Assembly: GCA_958299035.1 (NCBI GenBank)
Contig: CATQJL010000001.1
Span: 52,316,333 to 52,380,332 of the forward strand
Reading direction: 5' to 3'
DNA: 64,000 nt
From: Cylicocyclus nassatus
Taxonomy: Eukaryota > Nematoda > Chromadorea > Rhabditida > Strongylidae
Below, one piece after another: positions 1-10,395 of this stretch. How positions within the stretch are numbered: position 1 is the first letter of the stretch; each line of letters opens with the position of its first letter. Under the pieces are notes generated by a model. It did not search any database, was not told the origin of the DNA, and worked only from the letters and a program-made list of their open reading frames with translations. The position numbers were made by a program, and so were the translations under genes.

Positions 1-180
1 TGCAAACTCGCGCTTTTGCAAGCGGTCAGCAGAATTTTGGCGCGTGGCCAAACCTTCAGCGAGCGGTACTTCCTTTATTGTGTGATGTTCTGCCAGCGGG
101 CAGCAACACAGAATTTTCTGCAGGCGCTCGTCAAATAATCTTTTTCAACAAACGCTGCCGAACATTCAGCAGGCGCTCGG

Positions 181-213
181 ACTCTTTTTGAGCAGTTTCG
201 GGCGTACGTCGAG
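181..213 (+). promoter_or_regulatory. Probable proximal sequence element upstream of SL RNA copy 1
   Basis: This 33-bp block (core GCAGTTTCGGGCGTACG) lies at -70 to -38 from the first base of the SL. The second copy has the same block at the same distance (620-652) with only three differences, while nearby sequence is less well kept. snRNA and SL RNA genes of nematodes use a proximal element around -50, so the position fits. Its role is inferred from position and conservation only. Confidence 0.5.
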
Positions 214-250
214 CAAATGTGAGACTCTGTGCTGCAGAGGTGTCATCGGT

Positions 251-377
251 GGTTTAATTACTCAAGTTTGAGGTACTTTCTCTTGGCGAAAAATACCTGA
301 GGACTGTGCGGTCCTCCACAAAGGACCGTGCGGCCCTCAACAATTTTCCATATTCTCGCGGAAAGTCCGCGGAGAAT
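251..377 (+). ncRNA. Spliced leader RNA gene, copy 1 (SL1-like)
   Basis: The first 22 bases (251-272) match C. elegans SL1 except for one base: T instead of C at leader position 12. They are followed directly by a GT donor (273-274), as in every SL RNA. Downstream are a stem-loop around the donor (AGGTA with TACCT), a second long hairpin built on GGTCC/GGACC (about 300-338), an Sm-like site AACAATTTTCC (339-349) and a 3' hairpin TTCTCGCGGA/TCCGCGGAGAA (about 353-376). Three stem-loops with the Sm site between the second and third is the known plan of nematode SL RNA. The product would be an snRNP that donates the leader to pre-mRNA 5' ends. The total of about 127 nt is slightly longer than C. 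elegans SL1 RNA. Copy 1 has one A:C mismatch in stem II and one bulge in stem III, so it may be less active than copy 2 or a pseudogene. Confidence 0.82.
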
Positions 378-619
378 GCGGCCATTGCGCCGCAACCACT
401 CAGACAATCACCGGGGGCACTCAGGTAATCGCCGGGGGCAGGCGGTCCGCAAACTCGCGCTTTTCTGCAGGCGGTCAGCAGGATTTCGGGGCGTGGCCAA
501 ATCTTCAGCGGGCGGTATTTGCGTTTTCTGCAAGCGGGCATCAATACAAAATTTTCTGCAAGCGCTCGTCAAACAATCTCTTTCAGCGAGCGCTGGCCAA
601 ACTTTCAGCAGGCGCTCAG

Positions 620-652
620 ACTCTTTTTACGCAGTTTCGGGCGTACGCCGAG
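620..652 (+). promoter_or_regulatory. Probable proximal sequence element upstream of SL RNA copy 2
   Basis: The same block as at 181-213, again at -70 to -38 from the leader. It shares the ACTCTTTTT start and the GCAGTTTCGGGCGTACG core with copy 1. Conservation at fixed distance between two diverged units is the only evidence for function. Confidence 0.5.
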
Positions 653-689
653 AAAAGATGAGACTCTATGTGGCAGAGGTGCCATCGAT

Positions 690-815
690 GGTTTTATTAC
701 CCAAGTTTGGGGTACTTTCTTTCAGCGGAAAGTACCTGAGGGCTGTGCGGTCCTTCAAAAAGGACCGTGCGGCTCTCAATAATTTTGCATGTTCTCGCGG
801 AAAATCCGCGAGAAT
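690..815 (+). ncRNA. Spliced leader RNA gene, copy 2 (variant SL)
   Basis: The 22-base leader (690-711) differs from C. elegans SL1 at position 6 (T for A) and position 21 (G for A) and is followed by a GT donor at 712. Folding is cleaner than in copy 1. Stem I is a perfect 9-bp helix, GGTACTTTC with GAAAGTACC. Stem II pairs GAGGGC with GCTCTC outside and GGTCCTT with AAGGACC inside. An Sm-like site AATAATTTTGC follows (about 778-788). Stem III pairs TTCTCGCGGA (792-801) with TCCGCGAGAA (805-814) perfectly around an AAA loop. Several differences from copy 1 keep pairing, which suggests selection on RNA structure. The variant leader could mark a separate SL class in this species; expression is not shown by the sequence. 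Confidence 0.85.
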
Positions 816-836
816 GCGGCCACTGTGCCGCAACTT

Positions 837-1437
837 ATGTATAGAAAAACCGCGATAGATCTTCGAGCGTTCGTCTAAAAATTGGCCAAGATTATTCCAA
901 ATTTCTGCAAGCGGACCACAAAAAATCAGCGAACTATTTTTCCGGTGCCCGCTTGCTCAAAATTCGCATGGCCGCTTGCCCCCGGCGATTATCTGAGCAG
1001 GCGGGCACCGGAAAAATAGATTGCTGATTTCTCGCACCCCGCTCGCGGATTTTTTGGAAAGCAATCAGGACTTTTCGGGAGACCGCTTGCTGAGTCAGCG
1101 GGTTTTTGAGAGACCGCCTGTTGAATTTTTTTCGCTCTTATCTTTTGCAGATATATTGCTGAATCTCTGAGGATTCGAAAACTCAGCAAGCGGTCTTCCA
1201 AAAAGACCTGATTGCTTTCCAAAAAATCCGCGAGCGGGGTGCGAGAAATCAGCAATGTATTTTTCCGGTGCCCGCCTGCCCCCGGCGATTGTCTGAGCAA
1301 TACATAAGAAAACCGCGATTGTTCTCCAAGCATTTGTCTAAACTTTCGTTAAAACTCTTCCAAATATCTGCAAGCGGGCCGCAGGAAATCAGCGAACTAT
1401 TTTTCCGGTGCCCGCCTGCCCCCGGCGATTGTCTGAG
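837..1437. repeat. Foldback MITE (998-1297) flanked by direct repeats (837-975 and 1298-1437)
   Basis: The segment 998-1297 is an inverted repeat: a left arm starting CAGGCGGGCACCGG and a right arm ending GGTGCCCGCCTGCC then CGATTGTCTGAG. Its loop (AGACCGCCTGTTGAATTTTT onward) is shared with the intact copy at 23167-23485. On either side is a direct repeat of about 140 bp containing AAAACCGCGAT and CCAAATHTCTGCAAGCGG. The left terminus of the foldback has lost its outer CTCAGACAATCG bases. Confidence 0.75.
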
Positions 1438-1439
1438 GT

Positions 1440-3940
1440 TTCACTGGAAATTGCAGATCACGCCACTACCAAGCAAATGAACGCTACAATGAAATTTATC
1501 CTGCAAACATGTATACCCAAGGCATGATCATCATCAATTATTTACTTATTTATTTGATACGCACAAGGCTTGCCCATTTACACAGAAACGAAGCAACACA
1601 CTAAACAACTAGCAACAAAAAAAAACAGGCGAACACCTTACTGAACTAGCTCAAGTCCTGTCCGCAAAATCTTTTCTGGGGATAGAAAGAGTGTGGCTTG
1701 TTTAGACGAATATGAAGTCATCACAGGTACAGAGGTTCGATGTCTGTTTCATGCCCTCTGTCTTCAGCAAAAATGCTCTTATTTAAATATAAGCAACTGT
1801 ATATGTTGGAAACAGTGTATTGGTAGTAATGTTGGTAGAACCCGCCCAACCAAACTCTGGGGAGAGAACAGAACTCCGAGAGAAGAGGTTGCACAGTGCA
1901 AAAGTTTTAAGCCCAAACAAGCTAACCCAAGCATCAATGGAAGTGATGAGATGGAACCAGACCCAAACTAACGCGTGAGGTATCGTCGATTCCCCATAGT
2001 ATAGCGGGCGGAGCTTTGCCGACGTTTGCCAACGTATACGCGTCTCAGTTTTCGATAGCTAAAGAGTACAAAAATTAATGGTTCATAATGGAAGTTCAAC
2101 AAGTTCTTTAACGTGTTTAAACGTCTGCAGGGCCATGCCCGCTACATGCATGCAAATCGCCTATATAAATGTGTTAAAAAAAGCCAATCCACAAATGGCA
2201 ATGATGTGAACCAATCCAATGAAGTAGTAGAATCTGATCTAACATAAACTACAATCCAACGAAACATTCGTTTTTTGCATTCCCTCGACCACAGCCAGTC
2301 CAGAGTAAACACCAACATGAGACAGGCCGAAGTCGCTTGCCACAGAACCGTCAAACGAAAAAGATAGTGAAGCGCATGGACAAAAGCGAGGGTCTAGAAG
2401 GAGGATCATTGAGAGATGAAAAATAAAATAGCAGCAAAAGAAAGAAAAAACGAAGTGCAAAGAAAATCAAGCCTCAGACAGCCTTATTACACCTCCTCCT
2501 GCGCAGATGGCCTTCATACAGATATTAAGTGCTCCCATTTTCTGTACAGTGGTGACTTTAGCGATTCCAAACTTGAATATAACATAGAGTTAAACTTGCT
2601 CTCTAAGACTAATCATAATGAATCAAAAGAATCACCCTGCCAACAACTGTAAGCCATAGAATCGGGCAGAATTTATTGACCAATCTTGTACCGGCTTTTT
2701 TTACAAACTGGCGCAGATGTTTAATGCACCTACACACTCTATGAGCTTTCCTGTATTACTTCTAGTGCGTGAAGAATTTGATATGCGGTCGTTTTGTAAT
2801 TTGACCAGCGATTCAACAATTATCAGGTGCATAAAGAATGATTACCACGTAACTTCTTGTATAATTTTAGCGAAATCCGAATAAAGTCATCATTGCGCTT
2901 TTGCACCAGCAAGATTTCAGAAAAAATAACTTCACTGACTGAAAACACTGAGTACCCTGCAAGGTAAACAACGATTTTGGGGAGACAAGTACAACATCCG
3001 GCAGGCCTGTAAGAAAAAAGCTGTGGTAGTCCCTATGACTGACTGAAAATAGGTCCCTCATCAATAGATACCCAATCAATGAGGAAAACTGCACAAGAGC
3101 GCTCAGGCAACGGACCGATCCATGGGCCAATTCGGTACCCGAGCTTTCCCAGCGGCGGTACGGAACTTGTGCCCCGAATCCTATCAAACTTTGTGTACCG
3201 AAAGCTCTAAACCCGAATTATGCCCTCAAACCTCACTCAAATTAGCTTCAAACATTGAATCACTCAAAAATAGATTTTTTAGGTTCAGTGTTCTACACTA
3301 CTGAAATTATTTATTTATTTATTTATTTATAGCAGGATAACAAACAACAAAGTAATTATGTTTGATTACGTCAATGGTAAGAGTTCGGTGATCTTTGGTC
3401 AGATCCGTCACTCTCTGTGATTTTTAAACAAAATTCTCATTTTGGGCAGATAAAGACGTTATCAGCATTTAGGATTCCAACAAACTCATTTCGTTGAAGC
3501 CTACAAGAGAATTGGTTACACACTCGCCTTCTGCATCTGCCAAAAAACCTATTACTCATATTCATATTCTTTCCCGCAAACTATTTTCCGCAACCATGTT
3601 GGCACATACTTATAAATGCTCTAAAATGAATTAGACGTCTGAAATTAAAAAAATCAGCTTTCTGCTAGAACAGTCACGAATGATCATACATGTGCGTAAC
3701 ATGAAAGACGTTCGAAATAGGCACAACAAAAAGTCGAACTTTAACGGCAAGGATAGATGGCCGTATCAAGCGGAAGTTGAATTATAATGAGCGAAATACT
3801 GCAAAGTATCAATTGCTGTCATCAACAGAAGCGAATGCTACAAGCCTTTACGTAAGAATCAATGCGCTTTACATACTTTGAAAGGAATGAAAAATAACAT
3901 GAACGTTCATTAACATGATTTTTTGTTATTCGAATGAATT
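1440..3940. other. Gene-poor stretch with unconfirmed open frames
   Basis: No conserved protein was recognised. The best candidates on the + strand are 1811-1971, where after a possible acceptor at 1828-1829 two overlapping frames both read like protein, and 2314-2410 (an SLATEPSNEKD-type frame). Neither has matching splice sites on both sides. An array of ATTT repeats lies at about 3306-3330. The rest shows nothing I can name. Confidence 0.4.
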
Positions 3941-3943
3941 TCT

Positions 3944-4285
3944 TTGGTTGAATGGTCCTTAAAGACAGTGGGTCGGCAAAACTCAAAAGCTCAGTATTTC
4001 AACGCAGTGGGTTCCTTATCGCCCAAGTTTGAAAACAGTGCAATCCCGGTTGCACAGCATGCCTTCCCAGCCGAGAAAATTGCTCTCAAACTTACAAGCG
4101 CAGACTCATCTTACACGCATCCGGACGAGTTGACAAATTCCTTCTCATCATTGGAGGTTGCCCGCCGCAATGTTATAACCATTGGGTCCTGTAACAATTC
4201 AGCGTCATCAGCCTTGCTCCACTCGTCCAATTCCAAAAAGAAGGGCATTGAAAAACGCTTGCTTTCGCCGTTTTCAAGCTCTTAA
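3944..4285 (+). CDS. Possible terminal coding exon, unrecognised serine-rich product
   Basis: An open frame of 113 codons that ends at TAA; a possible acceptor (AAAGACAG) at about 3963-3970 would start the exon a little inside the frame. The product is rich in serine, asparagine and alanine, has a KKKGIEKR basic patch near the end and finishes SPFSSS. No domain, membrane segment or signal peptide is visible. It sits in DNA without obvious inverted repeats, which makes it a better candidate than most frames in this part. No upstream exon with a matching phase was identified, so it may be chance. Confidence 0.3.
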   Translation: MVEWSLKTVGRQNSKAQYFNAVGSLSPKFENSAIPVAQHAFPAEKIALKLTSADSSYTHPDELTNSFSSLEVARRNVITIGSCNNSASSALLHSSNSKKKGIEKRLLSPFSSS

Positions 4286-4759
4286 AAGTGCATTTTCGGG
4301 ATGAGCGTATCGAATAACCCCAGGTAAAAATTTCACTAGGTTGAGGTTTGCCGAGCCACTGCTTTTAACCGCAGTGCAGAGGAAAATGGCCAAAGAATTG
4401 TCCTCACTCAACAGAAGGTATTTGAGGGCTAACTTCCATATTATGTTTTAAACCGTTGACAACCGAGCCATTTACCACATTAAAGGGACCGAATATTCAA
4501 TCCACTCCCCAGCAGCTACCGCGGTGCCTTGTGTTCATATGACTATCTGACCACCGGTATTATTACTGCATAGAAGTTACCTCAAATCCTTTACATATGA
4601 AAACCTGATGCATGAAAGTGCCAAAAGGGAGTCAGGGCGTGCATACGCGCACATGCACACGGGCTTCAACGTGTTAAGGGTTCTTCTACCTCTCTCAAAG
4701 AAAAAAAACAACATGATGGCCTAGAATGTTTTTAATGAAGATTATCATTATCGGCATCC

Positions 4760-5032
4760 TTACAATATTGCGGAGGTTGAATTTATCATAAAGAAATACA
4801 CAAGGCGCTGCTTGCGTCGATTACTTGCTCTTTCGCATATGTTCCCGTATTTATGTAAAACAATTAAGACAATCAGCCACCGCTGCGGCATCCTTCTGCG
4901 GTATTTGTCCCTCTGCTTCTTGATCGACGATGTTGAACGTGTGCTTTGCTGCATTTCGCAATTCAAGACTAATGAGTGTGCATCCGCAGAAACTCTCTTG
5001 AGCATCTGCCCCTCACAAAAAGTGACGGTTGT
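4760..5032 (-). CDS. Possible minus-strand terminal exon, unrecognised
   Basis: A strong polypyrimidine acceptor (TCTTTCTCCTATAG on the minus strand) lies just above 5032 and opens a frame of about 90 codons to a stop at 4760. The product is basic (KKQRDKYRRR) with a short hydrophobic run (WLIVLIVL). A second minus-strand frame over the same bases (about 4856-5010, reading LISLELRNAAKHTFNIVDQE) also looks like protein but has no usable acceptor in phase. The + strand is open here too (4812-5132). Coding status is therefore undecided. Confidence 0.22.
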   Translation of the reverse strand, partial: TTVTFCEGQMLKRVSADAHSLVLNCEMQQSTRSTSSIKKQRDKYRRRMPQRWLIVLIVLHKYGNICERASNRRKQRLVYFFMINSTSAIL

Positions 5033-5676
5033 CTATAGGAGAAAGAGAAGAAAAAGGGTGCAAAACAGATATCAAAAACAAAAGAAACTGCTAAAAGCGG
5101 AGAAAACGCAAATCTTTCATTTGGCGGCTTAATGCGGGTTTTCGCTTCAGGACCAGTAATTCGCAACACGGGGAAAAACGAGAAAAAGCTAACTTTTTTA
5201 TGATTGTTTTTAAAAAAACCGTGTTTTGGAAGTAGTGGTTATCAAGAAGAAGATAAACAAGGAAGAAAACAGTTATGATTACACAGTTTCTTTTTCGCTA
5301 AGTCGAGATGAATTCTGTTTTTTTATTCTAAGTTCAAGGTTGTGTCCTCTCATGACCCTCAAAGTGAATGTTACCAGAGTGCATGGCTTTATGTATCAAA
5401 AGCATGTCGTAATCAGCATGCCCTCTTACCCTCCTGTGCCAACCCCTTCCCGTAGCATGAACTTTGCAAAGAAATCGAAAAAAAGAACAAAATTGATCTT
5501 CGCGCTCGCAGCGCATTGGGCTTGCGCTACGCTTGCGAGTGCAGGCCCGGGCATTTTGCCAGGTGCCAATCAATACCGCGGTTATCGGCTTCGACGTCGT
5601 ATTTTTGGTGTTTCCGGTGGTTTTCTCGCTTTCTTATCAACGTTCATCTGATTTCATCATCCATTCTTATTGTTAG

Positions 5677-6072
5677 ATGCTTGTATGGTTTCACTTTAGG
5701 TTTGCAAAATTCTCTTTGTTCTTTAACAAACACTCAAAACTTTTCATTTTTTCACATTTCTTCCAAAATTTAGCCTTCATTACAACCATTGGCAGAAACT
5801 ATCTGCAACGTTATGGGCGCCGTTGGCTAATACTAGATGACACTTTTAACGTCACGAAGTATTCCTTCCGCTTAGCGACAATCGCTGCTGCGGATGACGC
5901 AGGCAACGGATTTCCCTGTGGGAACTTTTTTTCCTTTAGGATGACTACAGCAGAAGTTCGACTTCTTTTTGAACTGGTGAAGGTTTGCACTTCAGCTAAG
6001 TGGTTTTCCTCTACAATGCGCAGTGTAGGAGTGTGTGCCGAATCTGGAATCGCGATACGTTATGACGGATGA
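5677..6072 (+). pseudogene. MULE-type transposase fragment
   Basis: The frame from about 5796 (after TTGGCAG, a possible acceptor) reads RRWLILDDTFNVTKYSFRLA, then ADDAGNGFPCG and FFSFRMTTAEVRLLFELVK. The DDTFNVT core, the following RLATI.ADDAG.G.P segment and the SFRMT.AEV segment are the pattern I know from Mutator-like (MULE) transposases, where the first Asp of the pair belongs to the catalytic triad. The frame stops at 6072 after about 90 family-like residues, well short of a full transposase, and I see neither the second catalytic Asp block with a CxxH motif nor the third Glu block nearby. The frame upstream of 5796 does not look related. This is a decayed or partial element. It marks past activity of an autonomous DNA transposon. 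Confidence 0.6.
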
Positions 6073-6074
6073 TA

Positions 6075-8125
6075 CATGTCTTCTACAATGCTAAAAAGGA
6101 TGTGTTTCCAAATACCGGAGCAGAGAAGATAATTTGTTCATTTCATGTAAGCCAAACATTTCAAAGGAAACACAAGGAAATTTCAAGGGTGAGCGTGCCT
6201 TTCATTGTTACGCGTCTCTTCATTTTTCCTGCTGTATAGTGGGCAGATGTGGACATAGCGAACCGAATTTTCAACGCTGTTTTGTTTTAAAATGGGGTGA
6301 CAAAGTTCGAAAGCAAATTTGCTGCATACATAACATGGCTATCATCTGTCGGAGCGGCTGATATGATATTGCTATGCTTGCTCCGAGATCTGTAGCACCT
6401 CAACAAATTATTTTCAGTACGTGGGGCGAAATTACTCGAAGACGGAAAGAATAGATAGGCGATTTGCTGTCGCCCCAACAGTCATTTTACCACATCGAAT
6501 CACGTCAATTCTTGGCATCGGGTTGTAAAGCACGCCCTACTTTTGAATAAATAGAATGGGAGACTGGACAACCTAACGTACACGTTGCTAAGACATTCCA
6601 AAGATAGAAATTCACAGCTAATCATTTCGGTCAGAATTGTTGAGTTGTCAAAAGCTTCCTTATTCTACTGTTTAGAGCGTACGGACCTGACGCCTCCGGG
6701 CGCAATGATCGGAACGTATAGCGTCACAAAAAAGCGCTGAAGTTTTATCGCGAGAAGCCGGTAAATCTTACATCTTGCTCCACTCGTGATTACAAAAGCA
6801 AGACTGTACAGAACGCATACGCAATAACCGGAGACAATCGCTGGGCTGTCGTGTGCGAGTGCCGCACTGATCAAGTTTACAAGATCAGAACAGTAGAAGC
6901 TCGCGATTGCAGAGCCGAGGTAGGTCGTGCTTTTAGGATGCTCATTATACTTTAGCCTGCTTCAGCGAAACTCCCACTGCGAAAGATGCAACATTTGCGC
7001 ATGTCGTGTGTGTTGTAACTGTTACGTAGCATATCAGGCTGGCGTTTGTTGTATACATGCACATGCTTTAGCCACGTTTTGTGAGAAAGGTAAGCTACAG
7101 CCGCTACCTTCTATCGCACATACCTTTATGCATATTCTGTCCGTCAAATGTTTTGCCCCATTCGCGTCAACACAAAAGAGGAGACCCCTTTGTGCAGCGT
7201 TTCGGACGCAGGGCTCTTCAGATGTACGTGGATAGACCAGAGGAAGATTCCCAAGTTATATCGTAAGGCGCTCTGTTGCAAGATAAAGTGGAAAACGCCT
7301 ACCAATACAGCGAGGGAGTAAGTCAACCCGTAAAATATTCCTGCAGGTCATAAATAATGCTTTAGAAATTGTCGCAAGTCGGAGAGCTACGACACAAATT
7401 GAGAAAAGGGAACAATCGAACTGCTGAATCAAAATCAATGTGAAGAAGAGCTTGAAGCTCTGTTCAATCAGTCGCTTCCAAACTCTCTCCGACAAACACA
7501 TTCACACGCGTAGGGCCGAAACCAGTCAAAATACAGACGCTAAAAACTGTATGTTACTTTTTTGGCTTTGTAGCGATGCAAATATTTCAATTTCAGAGAT
7601 TTGCGCTGAATCGAGAAAAATCCTGCCGACGAAAGTTGGCTGACAGAAACGTAATTGAGGAGACGCGCCGTATTTTAGCAGTGGATAGGACTTTACTACA
7701 GACATATTTCATATGCGGCAAAAGATTTCCAGAAGAAAATTCCGAAAATGTTTTTAGGGTGTGCTACACCAACCACACAACTTGCAAAGCTTGGGGTCAG
7801 CTTGTATGCACTTCTGGGGTGGATACAACGTGTGCAGTCTGTAAAGAAGGGATGGCAGTACGAGGATGTTCCTTAGCCACTGTCCTTCTTTACAGACTGC
7901 ACATCTTATGGTGCTTATTTTGTGCTTACGGTTCCCTTCTCTTTTCGTTACTAGTTTGTCACTATCCTTTTTTTGCTGTTTTCGCCTTTTTATGGTGATA
8001 ACTCTGAATGTTTTTTCTGCTGATTGCGTTTGCTTTTTTACATTCTCGGTTAGCTTGTGCCTTGATACTTAGTGACTTGATAACCTCGTCTACTGTAGGG
8101 GTCATCGACTTCATGAAGCTGCTTT
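6075..8125. other. No recognised gene; one long weak frame and a hairpin
   Basis: The + frame 7576-7998 (140 codons) is the longest here, but its second half contains a perfect hairpin (TGCAGTCTGTAAAGAAGG at about 7834 with its reverse complement at about 7885-7902) and it ends in a hydrophobic, T-rich run, so I do not call it a gene. 6287-6478 and 7256-7501 on the minus strand are open but featureless. Confidence 0.4.
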
Positions 8126-9830
8126 AGGGAGGGGGGGGGGGAGCTCATGCTGTATATATACGATCTACATCGAAATAGGGTACATCGAAATAGGGTTGCG
8201 CAAATGCTCATTTAGTTTTCGCGCAGTTGACAAAAATTGTTGGTACTTTGACTGCAAAGTCAGCCCTTCAAGTTCAATACCATAATAAAGATTCGAAGTT
8301 TAAATGTGCTCGCCCGCCCACCCAAGTTTTTTTATGCTCACTTTCATTACTTCGATCACATCATGACCAAGTCCTAATCTCACACTCTTTGATCTCCGCA
8401 CTTCCTAAATGAATGGTTTTCGATATTCTAAATGTGCTGGTATCTGATGTGATAATGGTGTCTTTGTTGTGGCCCATCTTGATTGGATTTTCTGCCAGTT
8501 GTTCGTATCGGGTTTTTTGTTATTTGTAGGAATCCTGAATGACTTAATGACGAATCACTTGTTGCACACAAAATAAAGAGTTTTCTCTATTTGGTTCGTT
8601 AATTTCTCTTCTTCGGGGCTACGATGTTATTTTTGAATGAACAGTCTAGCGTACATCTAAATGTATAAGGAGGTGCCATGAAATGCAAACCTAATAAAAT
8701 TTGGCCAGTATGATATAAGAATCACACGCTTTCTTCAAATTAAAGTTAACGGCGGGTACTACCCTTCGAAAGTTCAAGCTTTCTGAACTTTTACTGACAA
8801 CATGCGTCTGGAATCCGTGAGTCGCTTCGTTTTTTTACAAGTCGTAAGCCCACAACTCACTCTTGACGAAGTAAGAATCTAATCCCGATCCCTTTAGATC
8901 GCACCCTCCTAGACAAATTGTTGGAATACATTCTCTAGACACTGTGGGAGTGTTTGATGAGTTTCAGTCAGATAGCCAAACTACTCCAAATATGATCAAA
9001 AAATAGTGCTGTGTCCTGAGTGCAAAACGGATAGCTAATTCACCTTTGAAACAAACTTAATCATGTTGGAAAATGACCATTTCACTTAGGTAGCCTAAAA
9101 CCTTGAATCTTCAGAATTCGCTCAAACTTTGTCTACAGGGTTAATTGACAGGCAAATTATGGATATGATACGAATATCATGTTATCACTATTATCAAATC
9201 ACCCAGCTACGACAACTCCCCTTTTGACTCCTCAATACGACCCCCCAGTTGTGGCGTGCCACATCCCACGCTTGACCCTGGTCAGGAGTCACATTCTGGC
9301 GAAACGAAAGCAGTGCAAGGGTCAGCTCCCGTCATTATTCCTGTTACTTCGCATCGTGTCATGTACCTGCGGCCACTCCCCCCCCCCCCCTCTTACACTG
9401 CCGCCGTGCTATTTCACCTTTTTAGCTTTCCCCGATTTCGCTACAACTGTCGTTGCTCTCTGGGTCATTGAGGTTGAAGCTTTTGCTTCTTGTGGAATTC
9501 TGTTTTCTGTACGTGGTTTTCCAATGTCTCTTCATTTACTAGAAGTATTATATTTTCACTTTAAGGCATCATACGCAGTTGATAATAAAGCTGTAAGTCA
9601 TTGCCGAGAAAATCCTTGACTTCCTATTTACTTATAAGTCGGCATTTTCCTCTAACTTGCAATTGCCCTCTGTTTATATTGGTTTTTTCAGGGATGATCA
9701 AAACAAGTTCGCTTTGCGATAATTCTGGCTGCTCGTAAGGAGATACGGGCCTGTGATACGTATCAAAAACCGCCTCTAGTGCCACAACCCCTCCCCCTCC
9801 CCCGCCCCCATGAGGACGAGTGCTCAAGCA
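8126..9830. other. No gene seen
   Basis: A poly-G run lies at about 8128-8141 and C-rich runs at about 9380-9391 and 9790-9810. Open frames at 9179-9619 overlap these runs and show no domain. I see no splice-consistent coding here. Confidence 0.4.
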
Positions 9831-10109
9831 AGTGGCGCAAGGTTTTTGATGCTACTGGAGTTCGATCGATAATGGAGTGCAACTGAACCCATGCAGTTGG
9901 AGCTCTTCCCCGTTGGCAAGCCGAGGGGATGAACATTCCGAAACTCGTCCGCGCCCTTAAAGGCAGATTGACCTACCTCAGATTTTGACACAGATGGATA
10001 GGAGGCTCTCCAAGTGAACCAAAACTCCGCGCCGAAAATGTGAACTCTGCAAGCCAGGGAGCGGCCCAAGCGCCGCTCCCCTTCCTCCTTTCGCTCCCCT
10101 AACACCTTG

Positions 10110-10395
10110 TTCGGACGAGTGCTCTCCGCTAAACGGCGTGGGACCCCCAACCACTTTCCCGCATTGTGTATGCTATACAAGATTACAGGCAGCAGGGTCT
10201 TCGTGCCAGGGCCTCCCAACTTTCCTTTGAAAATTCTCGTCCGATTTGCCTTTTGGAAATTGAGAAAACGCCTCGAAAAAGGCCTTTTCACCCCTTTTAA
10301 AGCTCAGATTCGAGATCTAAGGGTCGAGAAGGCCTAAAACATGCAAAGAGATGGAAATGCAAAATCTGCCGGCACGCTGCCTTCAAAGGCAGCGT
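10110..10395. repeat. Dispersed element, copy 1 (second copy at 35140-35441)
   Basis: It shares with 35140-35441, in the same orientation, the blocks GGCAGCAGGGTCTTCGTGCC and CTTTTCACCC, and an end reading AATCTGCCGG.ACRCTGC. In the second copy that end is one of a pair of inverted termini. Both copies keep a long minus-strand frame (see findings). Divergence is substantial, so the copies are old. Confidence 0.65.

Larger units (their letters stand above)
1..833 (+). repeat. Two tandem spliced-leader RNA repeat units of about 440 bp
   Basis: The block from position 1 to about 400 is repeated from about 445 to 833, with the SL starts 439 bp apart. Similarity covers the 5' flank, the SL RNA region and the 3' hairpin. 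The first unit runs to the window edge, so the array may continue to the left. A junction piece (about 397-445) carries fragments of the CTCAGACAATCG foldback family found intact at 23.17 kb. No 5S rRNA sequence was recognised in either unit. Open frames across this block are low-value shadows of the RNA genes. Confidence 0.85.

Noticed and set aside
328..858. Open frames over the SL RNA units (176 codons and others)
   Set aside because: They run through conserved RNA stems and differ between the two units in ways that keep base pairing, not codons.
9179..9619. 146-codon + frame
   Set aside because: No domain, includes a C-run encoded proline stretch and no splice context.
9950..10384. A left terminal repeat for the element at 10110
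   Set aside because: AAAGGCAGATTGACC at about 9959 shares only the first bases with the expected terminus, so I could not define the left end.
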